From Glandiceps talaboti (lineage: Eukaryota > Hemichordata > Enteropneusta > Spengelidae): 64,000 nt of DNA. Below the pieces are notes generated by a model, which worked only from the letters and a program-made list of their open reading frames with translations, was not told the origin of the DNA and did not search any database. Below are positions 1 to 12,200 of this stretch, piece after piece. The stretch lies in the NCBI RefSeq assembly GCF_964340395.1, contig NC_135564.1, forward strand, positions 5,447,861 to 5,511,860, written 5' to 3'. Position numbers and translations under genes: made by a program. Positions within the stretch are counted from its first letter, which is position 1, and every line of letters begins with the position of its first letter.

Positions 1-104
1 CTGATAAATGAAAACTTCATGAACTAAATAGAAACGTCAGACTTCGAAGCCTTCAATGAAATAAAGATACATGGGCATAAAGACGCGAGTCTCAATAAAC
101 TTAC

Positions 105-200
105 TTCTACTCCGTGTTCTTGAACTTCGTTTTCTTTACCATTTCCCAACAATTGTTTAGAGGAATTGTCAAAGAATCTTTTAAGTAAAACTTTCAGTAG
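105..200 (-). CDS. Channel tail exon C6 (last seen in window)
   Basis: 32 codons, phase 0-0: LLKVLLKRFFDNSSKQLL then EVQEHGVE. Acceptor ACCTCTGTAG, donor GTAAGT. Because it ends with a donor, the gene continues past the left edge. Confidence 0.6.
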
Positions 201-3200
201 CTACAGAGGTAAATACATGTACATTGCATTGCATTACTTCCATTAGACAGTCATTCGTTGATTAAGACTCTAACCAACCCATTGTAATAATGATTTGAAA
301 ATCCTTTGTATTTATTTCTAAATCAATTTTAACTTGTTCTTTTGACTACCTTTTTATTAATTAGTTAACGAGTTCTACTGTGCGCCGTTAACCGTTAATT
401 CCCCATCCCATACATGTACTAATGGTGAGTTCACGCGCGCGCACACACGCACACACACACACACACACACACACTTACTTCACTCTTAGGAATATTTTCT
501 GGACGTCTTTTAAAGTAGTCTCTCAATACTAGCTTCAGCATCTGTAAAATAAAAAAATAAAAAAACTTAAGATGAATTATATTGAACCGAACATGGTATC
601 TCACAATTGCAGGACATCTTCGCTGGTATTCAGATTCCGTGTTCTTAGGCTATCCCTCCTCGCATCATGTTGTTTGAGAGGCTTTTTCATGCACTTACTC
701 ACACAAACATATACATTCACATACTTACTTTTTCTTCAATCTGTTCCGCCCGTTTCTTCAGTAACTCTGCATTTTTTTCAAGATGATTTTTCAGCGACTT
801 TTTCAGTAACTGTCGTTGGAAATATAATGACAGTATTTTAGATGTGCAATACGGGTGCATCCAAAACTAATGAGCCAATGCTCTAGAAGCAGCATCGAAT
901 TCGTGCACGGGGTAGTTGAAACGTTGTTTCCCCAGTGGTCTCGAAGGCAGAGCCCCAAGCGACGAGAGTCTGGTACTACGACTACTGATACTATCAGTCA
1001 TACAATTGCAGCGTGCGATGTTCCCCTGTTTTTGTTGGGGGGGGGGGGGTCACAATTTGTCAAGTGTTTGGGGAAGGGTCACTATTTTTCGTGCAATGAT
1101 ATCCTTCGATCACAGATATTCCAATGCCAAGGAGATGGGGTTAGTATTTTGTGTGCAAGAAATTGGGTGAGTGTCACTCTTCTTGCACGTACTAAAACAT
1201 CTTCTGAAACATCCCCCTCTCCCATTATAGTGTCCTGTCCTTTAAAGTTGAACTAGCTGCAACTGGGATTTTCTCATCAAGGAAAGAAAATTTATATTCA
1301 CTACAAATTGCTTAGTTTCTTACAAATAGATATTGTATCACGCAATATTATCCATATGTGGTGTACTGACAAGCTTTATTATTAAATCTTGAGCGAAAGT
1401 TTTTTTTTATTTTTTTTATTTTTTTTTTAATCTGTCGACATGTCAACACTGCACTAGTTTGTAACTATCGTTTTTCAGTCAGACAACTACAATCTAGTCA
1501 CTGAAAAGTATTAAAATACCAAAATTCTGACATTGTACATATTAATCTGTGGTCGATCTTATCTCTTAGTATTGCAAATGAAATAACATGATTAAATCGT
1601 AATCGCTGTTGAGGATGCTAATTTTGATTTTGGGGTGACGACTAAACAATCAATTTGATAATTGTTTTATCATGTATACAGCTACAAAAACCGTGTTCAC
1701 CATAGGTGATTCAATACCGTTCAGGGTGTACGATATTACGAATAATTTATTGTATCTAACAAAATGTTTTAAAGTTGTAAAATTGTTTAAAATTGCCATT
1801 TTTTCAATATTTCAAATACTGTAAAAGATCCAACCAACCTTTACCATGTAATCAATTGCCTCGTCCACAGATGCAAGTCAAATTGACCCTTGTAACGACG
1901 TACGGCTTCAGAGAATAATTCGGTCGTAAACAAAATGTTTAGAACCTCCCGCCATTACCGCACAAATTGCCACGTCATTTAAGAGACGAGATCACGCGAG
2001 AATTTGGGACGCGACTTCACTATCTGCCTTCCCTAGCATAGGCAAACGTAGAGCTATGTTTGTTATCCTAAGCTTGACAATTGAAAGCTATAATTATTGT
2101 GCAATTGTTGTATATAGTTTCTGGTTGTATCGGCAAGTTCATTTTACATGACGTACAGAAGTGTCACATTGTCACTTTTTATTACTTTCGTGCTACTTTC
2201 TAGCTATTGATTTTCGCCCATGAATTGAAAATAAAACCAACGGAAGTTACCGTACATCGATCGTCAATCACCGGTAGTGAAAACAACAAGTGAGCAACAT
2301 AGACCCCTGCACCGTCCGCAAACAGGGTTATCTTGGCAGTAATGTTTGTTCTGATGAGCGTGAATATCACATTGAGTGATCAGTTTTACCCATCTACGTT
2401 ACCTACTTCACTTCAATGTCGACAGACGATCCCACAAAAATTTACCTCTCAGCAGCCTCTGAACACAACCAAATTCACTTTCAATTATCAATCTATTACA
2501 AATATTTATGCAAATGCCCAGCTCGCTAAATAGTTCAACACATACCCCTCTCCGAATGCATAGACTTCGATACTTGACGTGTGATCATACGGTAAAATTT
2601 TCCATTTTTAGGCTTCAGTGCATCATCACATCGCGGGTCGCGTACATATAATCATGGATGTATAAGATAATGTCGTCAAGATCATTGCTATAAGAAAGCC
2701 GTGTTGGCATGTATTTTATTTCCAGCAAAATTCCACAATATATCAAGCTGCCCTGAGTTTACTTGTGTGACGGTACGAGCCGCCACCTCGTAAAGTTTGT
2801 TTAGTAGGTTATTAGATACCATATTAATTACTGTTTACTGTTTGTTAGACCCAAAGCATGTTAATGGGACAGCTAGTACTTTTACTTTGTATGTAGAGCT
2901 GGGTCATTTACGCTATTTCTGGACAATCCGGAAGGACTACGTCACCTCCGGACAGTTAGTAACGTTGTAGCCAGTTTGAGGTTTACATGTGGTTTGTAGT
3001 TTTGCTGAGACACGTGTGAACTGTGCGGACCAGTGCGTTGTAAGGTCTGGTTAGTTGTAGTATGCAAACCGCAGTATGTAAGGTCTGGTATTGCAAACCT
3101 GTTAACTGTAGTGCGTTTTTGACGGAGAATAAAGTACGGCCGATGTGTTGAATTGTCGGCGATTAGTTGTCGTTTTATTCGCATCCTGTGGGGACGTTAA

Positions 3201-6200
3201 CCCCAAGGCGATCGGCGAGGACGCACTCCAATATAACTCAGCAGTGGGAACCCAAGGTAAATTTTCACAGCTCTGTCTATGGCCGATGGTCTGATCGGCT
3301 GGGGATCCCGGGAATAGACGGGTGATTGTGACACTTGCATGACTACATAGTCTGATTATTATTACAATTCACAACTGGGTCGCGTTAGTCGTCATGATGT
3401 GGTGGGGCCGGTGTTCACAGGGACAATGTTCTCGAGATATGCCGTGGGGTATTTTTTATCAGAATAGAGTAAAATGTCGATAATATAGACGTATTTAGGC
3501 AAATACATTATTGAAGAGTGAAAAATACATTAGTTCTGTGATCGCACAAAGTCACTACATACAAATACTGCTAATAGTACTATTATAGTATTACGGTACT
3601 TGTCATGTTATCATTTACCGATTTTAGACTTATCTAACAGCAATCTTGCAACGTCCACGTGTTTTGTCAGACCAGTTTCTTCTTTGATTGCATTCCATCG
3701 GTGTATCTCACTAAAAAATGTTGATTTTGCCCTCATTTCTTTTCTCCCACTTGTTTTTACTAGCGGAATGGAGCAGTTCCACATACCATTGATCATGTTC
3801 GACGCCATGTTGTCTATTGTGCGCATGTACGAATGATACGTCACGCGTCAAGTACACATCTTTCGACCGTAACATTTGTGTACGTACACACAAAAAATAT
3901 TTTTATTATTTTTAAAAATTACAATTTTACCAGCAATCAATATCAACCAAGTCAATGCAGAATCAATGTAACTTAGTGCATAGAATATGATACCAATGGC
4001 AAAATTTGATTTCATGCAATTTTAAACAATTTTACAACTTTAAAAAATAAGATGTTCTAGTACATAGTTGCAGCTAGCGCTGTTTTATAAGAATACAAAC
4101 GCGCGTGGCAGGGTTATAGATTGAGCGAGTAGATGGACTGTTGACGTCACAGCATCATTCATATACCTATATCTTTGTAAAACACGAACTTGTAAACAAA
4201 GTACAAGTGTTGTGACTGTAATGAGTAGGGGGTCAGAAACATGTAATGCTCATTTTAATTTTAGTGTACAGGAGAGATGGGTATATGATTTGAGTAGGAG
4301 TTTGACACGAACGTCACGAGGGAGGAGGGATTCGCTATAAGTTGTATAGATGATCATTGCCAAACGTATTAAGATAATTCTAAAGGTGGTGAGTGACTTA
4401 CATGTATGTTGATGTATTACTGGCAGGTACGAATAATGATGGGCGCTGACTCATGTTCAGACACTGATACAGGCACACAAAGAATATCACATACCTCTTG
4501 ATCAACAACTTCGGGTCTTTTCTTGCACACTTCTGAGAGCTTAGCAAAGTATGTATCTTTAAGAAAGCTTAAGACAGTCGGTAGCTGCACATGAAAGGAT
4601 AAAGAAGTACAAGATGTATATTATTTTCTATAAAGTATCCAATTTTAGCCATTTTCCATGTCCGACAACAACCTGGTAATATAAATAGTAATATCTTTCC
4701 TATGTGAATATTTTTATTTAAACGTTCAAAACTTAAAAGGCATACAATCCGTGTCGGGCTTTGTGTACGTATACCGTGATCTCTTGGATGACCTTTGTAT
4801 TTATCCATATTAATGCGCCCCCCCCCCACACAGATACATACATACATACATACATACATACATACATACATACATACATACATACATACACACATACATA
4901 CATACATACATACACACATACATACATACATACATACATACATACATACACACACACATACATACACACATACATACATACATACATACATACATACACA
5001 CATACCTTATATACACACAGATACACACATACATACATACATACATACATACATACACACACATACATACACACACACAGATACACACATACATACATAC
5101 ATACATACATACATACACACACACACAGATACATACATATACATACATACATACATACATACATACATACATACATAGAACTAACCTCTTGTTCAACATT
5201 TTGATGAGTGTCAAGATAAGCTTCTTCCAATTTTACTTCTAGTAACTTTAGAGGTGAAAACAATTTCGTGTATATAATTAATGATCACTTGTAAGACTAA
5301 TCAACTGGGTTGTTTCTCTATCACTCTATGGGATGACATGTTTAGAATGTATAGTTCCCTTCAACATTGAGATTGAGAAGGAATGTTTGGGGATTTTTGC
5401 TGATGTGGGCACTTAAGTTTTTTTCAACATAATATTCAGTTTGAAAGTGTGACATTACAATGCACATTTACATTTACATGTATGTATGTATGTAGGTATG
5501 TAGGTAGGTAAGTAGGTAGGTATGAATGTGTGTGTGTGTGTGTGGGGGGGGGTACACTGAGCACGTGCACATTGTAGTATAATCCATTTACCTTTTGTTC
5601 CACATCTTCAACACTTTCTTTGAGTTTAGGGTCTTTTTCTATATATCGTGTGAGTAATTTGAGAAGTAGCTGTAACGTAAACAATAAACAAAGAAAGAGG
5701 TATTATTTTAGTTCCGTTAAAAGTACCTTTAAACTTCCTGAAAACATTTAAGTTACTTGTGTGATATATTACGAGTATACACTTGAGAATATGACACTCT
5801 ACTGATATTACTGATACTTATATATACTGAGCTATCAGTAATTTCCAATGCCATAAAATAGCATTGATAAATAACACACGCCCTCACCATGCACTCAATA
5901 ACATTTGTGATTGAATATCTGAAATTGAGGGAAAGCTATAGTGTATCCTTTCAACACATTCACATATTACACAAACAAACACAGATACATTAATTCAAAC
6001 ATACATACATACATATCGTATGCCTGACGGATCAACTCGTGCCAATTTCAAGTCGTCCAATTTTCAACTCGCCCCATTTTCATCTCGCCCCAACTCTTTA
6101 CAATATAATTTACCTGTGCATATATGAAATCGAAGCTAGAAGTACTCAGTTTGGAGGGTCTGTGGTATCTCGTATTCCACTAATGAAGTACCACTTGCGC

Positions 6201-9200
6201 TGTAAACACATGATACTACAATACTTAGTTGCGTTAACTAGGGCCATAGGGAGAGTAGACACGTCTCCAAAAACCGTACGCGCGGAAGTTGTAAGCGTGT
6301 CAGTCACTAATATTCTTCCTGGTCATTTGGGTTGTAAACATTAAGTCCTACTGTGAAAAGTGATATTCCATGACTGAGGAAAGTTGTTGTGCTAGTATAA
6401 GTTCTAGATCTACCAATCACTTAGCCAAAACCCACACCACTTTCTGCTACGAAATGTTATATTTGCTACGCTTCAACTGGCTACGTAGGTAAAATCATGT
6501 AAATTTTTCGGTCGAGTCCATGTATCGTTTAGATTTATAAACGTTTCGTAGTGTTGTTGGGGCGAGTTGAAAATGGGACGAGTTAAAAATGGGGCGAGTT
6601 GAAATGGGATGAGTTGAAAATGGGACGACATACATACATACATACATACATACATACATACATACATACATACATGCGTGCGTGCGTGCGAACGTACATA
6701 CATACACACACGTACGTACGTACGTGCGTACATACATACTCATACACGCACGCACACACACACATAATACATACATACATACATACATACATACATACAT
6801 ACATACATACCTTATCATACTTCAAATCCTGTCAAATGAAAATCAATACACAATTAGATTTTAACAAAAGCAAGGAGTGAAAACTTTAACAACGTGTACA
6901 AAGGTGACATGTACTACATGCATGTATGCCACTTAATTCAATAAATAGGTTATTTTGATTACAAATGCTCTATATAGTTGTATAGCGCAAGCCTGAAAAC
7001 ATTATTAGATCATCATGCATATATAAATAGTACATTGCTGTATATAATACATATGACATAGGTAATCAGTTAAAGAAATGTGTTCTCTTGCAAAAAAAAT
7101 ACCATTAAAGCAGTGACACAGTGATGATCTGCACGGAAGTTAATTGACTTGCTTGACATGTGTATTTGATATAAACCTACATTGAAATGCATTCAGTTAT
7201 ATAGCAAAAACATCTCAGCTAAACAACAAAACTACAAAATTCATTTTACTAAACGCAGTGTTGAGATACCACTTTATCTGTACCTTTGAACTCCGATTGA
7301 CAAATTAAAAATAAATTTGAAATGCCAAAGGCAGTTGTCAAGCAGCGCTAAAGACAGCAGCACTAATTTATATAGCTTAACTGACAGTACAGTCACTGTA
7401 GTTCGCCAAGACCAAGGAACTCAAACAATGGGGTTTAAGGACATCATTGGTACAATAATGTTTGCAATGATTGCATCGGCGCCATTGTATGTATATTAAT
7501 GTCTCATACATACCATTACCTTCTTCGTCTTTTCAGGATAACGACACTCCAAGCACTCATCACTTTTCACCATTTCTTTCTGAGTTTTAAAATAAGAACA
7601 AATACAACATCAAATGCTGTGAAATGGAAATGGATTCTCTTTTACTTCCGCATTATGTTAAATTATTGGGAAATTTTGGTTGATAACAAGTATATTTTTG
7701 TAGACGTACGTTTTTGTCTTTTTCTTCTTTAGGAATACAATCTTGGCATATTATATCTTTCGATGGCGTGTTCTTTTCATCGACATCCTAAAGTGAAAGT
7801 TAAAAAAAAATTGGTTTGAATATTAAGCAAAAAAGAATGTTTGCTTTTATAAGTATATATTAGTTAAATTTCAATTATTTAAATTTAGAAAATGAATGGC
7901 ATGCTGAATTAAATTTTAATGACTGTGTACATTTGAAATATTAATATTTGTCATCTCTTTTATTTTGAAACGAGGGGTGAACTATTTTTTACTCAGTTAG
8001 TAGAGGTAAGTTAGGCCAGAATATAATTATAATTGTGAATATCTGTATAGTCAAAGAATCATAGACGGGATCGCTATTTCCTTGATATTTTGGTGAATCG
8101 TGTGAGTAAATCGCAATTGACGTTTGACACCATGAAAAGCAAGACCTCACATTTGTTAGATGGAAAAAAAACAATGTATAAGTACTGATAGTGCTGTGGT
8201 TTAATAAAATTATAAAGAAAAGAAAATAACGAATATACGTTTTTTTCATCCTTTGTCCATCCAGAAAGACAGCAGAAAGACGTTTTTATATCCGATAACC
8301 AGCCTTCAGAAGAAGTGTCCTTTTGAGCTTCATTGCCCTACAATGAAAAGTAAAAGATTTTAGTTCATTAAGAAGAATCCAGTCTTAGCCATAGTATAGC
8401 ATTGTATAGTAGACCTCGCAGATAATTCAAACATCAAGAACTTTCCAATCTTATTCACCAGTAAATAATTTTGTTTGTCGAATTGGACAAACTTCCCAAT
8501 CTTGCTACAGAATAAGGATACTTTATCTAGAAGGACAAAGTCTAAAGTATTAATTATTGACAAAGTTTTGTGGCATTTGGGAGATATATTTGGCAGGGGT
8601 CATTACAGCATTAAATCATTTTGCAGTGAATACATATTCATATTATAAATCACATTGTTTTAAAGTCATTCATTATAAAAACCTGGCGAATGTTTTTTTT
8701 TTTATAGAAATTTCAATTAAGTATAACTATTCAATAATCTTGCACAAAGAATATGTTAAGTTTATCATTATGTTCTTGCTTCGGGAACACTAACAACCTG
8801 AAGATGATCATGATGTGACTGTGTCTTCGGGTTTTGGAGAAAAACTTTTGTTGGTTGTTTGATCGAAATACTAATACTATAATTACAGCTATATACTGAG
8901 TGTAGTATTGACCGTTCTCATGTTCCTAGCAGCTTCGGGCTATGAACACAGTTTATACTAGTCTAGCTGCTAGACCTCGGGCTTTCTTATAAAAGGTGCA
9001 ACCGCCATTGCTAGCGAGCTTTGGTCGCCTTCACAGTGAGCGGAATAGCCCGATAGGTCTAGTAGCAAGACTAAGTTCATATTAATTAAAGGCAAAGATG
9101 TTTTCACAGTTTTCATTAAGGATGAGACAGAATTTTACCCTCACTTATTATTGTAAAGAATGTAATATAATTCATAATTAAATTTCACCCAACCAGAAAT

Positions 9201-12200
9201 ATTCCATGGCTTATCAAAACATGCAAATTATCAAAACAATTATGTTGAAACAGTGTTTCACTTCCATAAATAAACACAACTTCCTCATATATTTGGAAAG
9301 AAAACATCACGAAAGTAGTTACTTCAGACTACTGTAGAAAATATAAAATAAGGAAATTACTTTATATAGATGTGACACTGTAGTAATTGGGTACAGAAAT
9401 GATGGAATATTTGTAACAGTGGATATTATGTAATACACATAGCAGTTATTCGAGGAAGCATAATTTAGACCTCAAGACTCAAGAACAGCTGGCTAGTCAT
9501 ACGATGGATGGATTCTGTTTTACTTCAGTTTGTGTTTAAATTGATAAGATATTTTGGTTGTGACAAGAAGTATATTTTTGTAGACATACCTTTTGGTCAT
9601 TTTCCTCTTTAGAACTATTTTGTTGAAGAATATCTTTCGATGATGCGGTGTTGTTTTCGACAACCTAAATATTAAGCGAAAAAATTCTTTCTATAAGTAT
9701 GCTACATTTCAATTATTTGAACTACAGAAAATGAATGGCATGATGGAATGAGTTTTACGAAACAATGTGCATGTTTAAAATGTTAATATTTGTCCTTTAT
9801 TTTGAAATAGGAGATGCACTAGCGTTTTTCTTGGTTAGTAGAGGTAAGAGTAGATTCGAGGTATGAAAACAGATCATCCTTGCATAACGCAAGGATGTTT
9901 TCAGTTTTCTTTAACCTAAAGGAGATGGTGGAATTTTATCCTCACTGATTGATCGTAAAGGCTGTCACACAAAATTAAATTTTGTTTCGCCCAACCAGAA
10001 CTATTCCCTGGATAATCAAATTATCAACATATTATGTTGAAATAGTGTTTCATTTCCATTTCAAAAACAACTTCCTCATAGAACTATATTTGGAAATCAA
10101 ACTTAACGAAATTACTATAGTTACTTCAGACTACTGTAGAAAGCAGAAATAAGGAAATTACTTAAAAAAATATGTGTATTTATTAACTTGAGTTGGTACT
10201 TGACGCTAAAATCACAATTTAGTCTAATGCTTTATAATCATAAACATGTTGTCACCTGTAGTAATTGGTTACAGAAATGTTGGAATATTTGTAACTGTGG
10301 ATATTATGTAACACACATAGCAGTTATTCAAGGAAGCCTAATTTAGACCTCATGAACAGCTGGCTAGTCATACCTTGAACTCTGATTGATAGGTTAGAAA
10401 TAATTTTTTGATGACAACTGTTTTTCAAGCAGAGCTAAAATATTAAAGACACACACGATGATGAAGAAGAAGAAGAAGAAGAAGAAGAAGAAGAAGAAGA
10501 AGAAGAAGAAGAAGAAGAAGAAGAAGAAGAAGAAGAAGAAGAAGAAGAAGAAGAAGAAGAAGAAGAAGAAGAAGAAGAAGAAGAAGAAGAAGAAGAAATG
10601 TGTTTACTACATTCTATAGCTTAACTGACAGCACAGTCACTGTAGTCCTCCAAGACCGTTGAATTTACTCGAACATTGGGGTTTAAGGACATCATTGGTA
10701 CAATGGTTGCAATGATTGCATTGCATTGACGCCATTGTATCTGACTTAATATTGTTGTCACATACACACCATTTCGTTCTTCGTCTTTTCAGCAGAACAA
10801 GCCTAACACTTTGTAGTCTAGCTGCTAGACATCGGATGTTCTTCCGATACAATACGACACACGACAGAACATCGCTATCGAGGATGGAACAAGCCCTCAC
10901 TGCGAACTTCGTTCGCTTATCGTATCGGAAAAAAGCCCGAACGTCTAGCAGCAAGACTAAACACTTTACCGCTCTGCCGTGAACCATCATCGTGAGTTTT
11001 AAGATTGAACAAATACAACATAAAATGTTATGCGGTTGTTGGATTGTCTTTTACTTCCATTTGTGTTTGAATTAGTAAGATATGACAAAAAGTATATTTT
11101 TTTGTAGACTGGTACATACCTTTTGGTCATTTTCCTCTTTAGGACAACATTCTTGATGTGTGATACTTTTCGAAGACGCGTTTTTGTTTTCGACAACCTA
11201 AATTGAAAGTTATAAAATTGTTTTGAATATTAAGTGAAAAAAGATTATTTTTATAACTAAGTTAAATGTCAATTATTTGAACTTTAGGAAATGAATGGCA
11301 TGCTGAATTGAGTTTTAATGAATGTGCACATTTAAAAAGTTAATATTGGTCATTTCTTTTATCGTGTAACAAGGGGTGAACTAACTTGTTTTCGGTTAGT
11401 GGAGGTAAGAGTTAAGCCGGAATATTATAATTATTGTCAATCTCTGTATATTGCATGGAATCACATACGGGGTCGCTATTTCCTCGAAATTACGGTTTCA
11501 TGTGAATAAATCACAATTGAAGTTTGACAACACTGTTAGAAGCAAAATCTCACTTTGTTAAAGTAAGAAAGAGTGTGCAAGTATTTAGTTTTATGGCATT
11601 TGCGAGATAACACAATATCTGTCAGTGGTCATTACTGTAAGAGCATAGTAGATTTGAGGTATGAACACAGTTCATCCTTGCATAACGGAAATATGTTTTC
11701 AGTTTTCTTTAAGCTAAAGGAGGTGATGGAATTTTATCCTCACTGATTGATTTTACTGTAAAGACTGTCATCCAAAATTAAATTTTGTTTCGCCCAACCA
11801 GAACTATTCCCTGGATAATCAAATTATCAACATATGGTGAAACAATGTTTGACTTCCATTGTAAATAAATACAACTGAAATGAAACGTAACGGAATTAGT
11901 TACTTTAGTGTACTTTAGAAAATAGAAACTAGAAAATAAAAAAATTACTTTATAAAAGACGTGTATTTATTCAGTAAATTGGAAACGTGACACTAAAATC
12001 ACAACTATTGCTTAATAATCATATCTGTAGTACCATTTCCCCCCTTCCTCTTTTCAGCAGAACAAGCCAAACTCTTATTTTCCACTCTCACGCAATCTAA
12101 AATCATTCCATCATGAGTTTTAAGATAAGAACAAATACAACATCAAATGTTATGCGATGGATGGATTCTCTTTTACTTCTGTTTGTGTTTGAATTAGTAA

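Noticed and set aside
1840-2010. Possible extra channel exon or promoter on the minus strand
   Set aside because: A donor-like GTAAAG exists, but no acceptor leaves an open phase-0 frame; the ATGGCGGGAGG start lacks a donor.
4398-4480. Donor-like ATGTAAGTC on the minus strand next to exon C3
   Set aside because: The only nearby acceptor gives TAA at once in phase 0.
4569-5263. Long frames rich in Tyr-Val-Cys-Met or Tyr-Ile-His-Thr
   Set aside because: Produced by the CATA tetranucleotide repeat on both strands. The same applies to frames at 6473-6880, 26582-26839 and 60190-60534. Only the short exon parts at their edges are real.
7317-7499. 60-codon plus-strand frame
   Set aside because: The same sequence recurs, with disruptions, at 10600-10740, showing that it is part of the duplicated intron block and not a gene.
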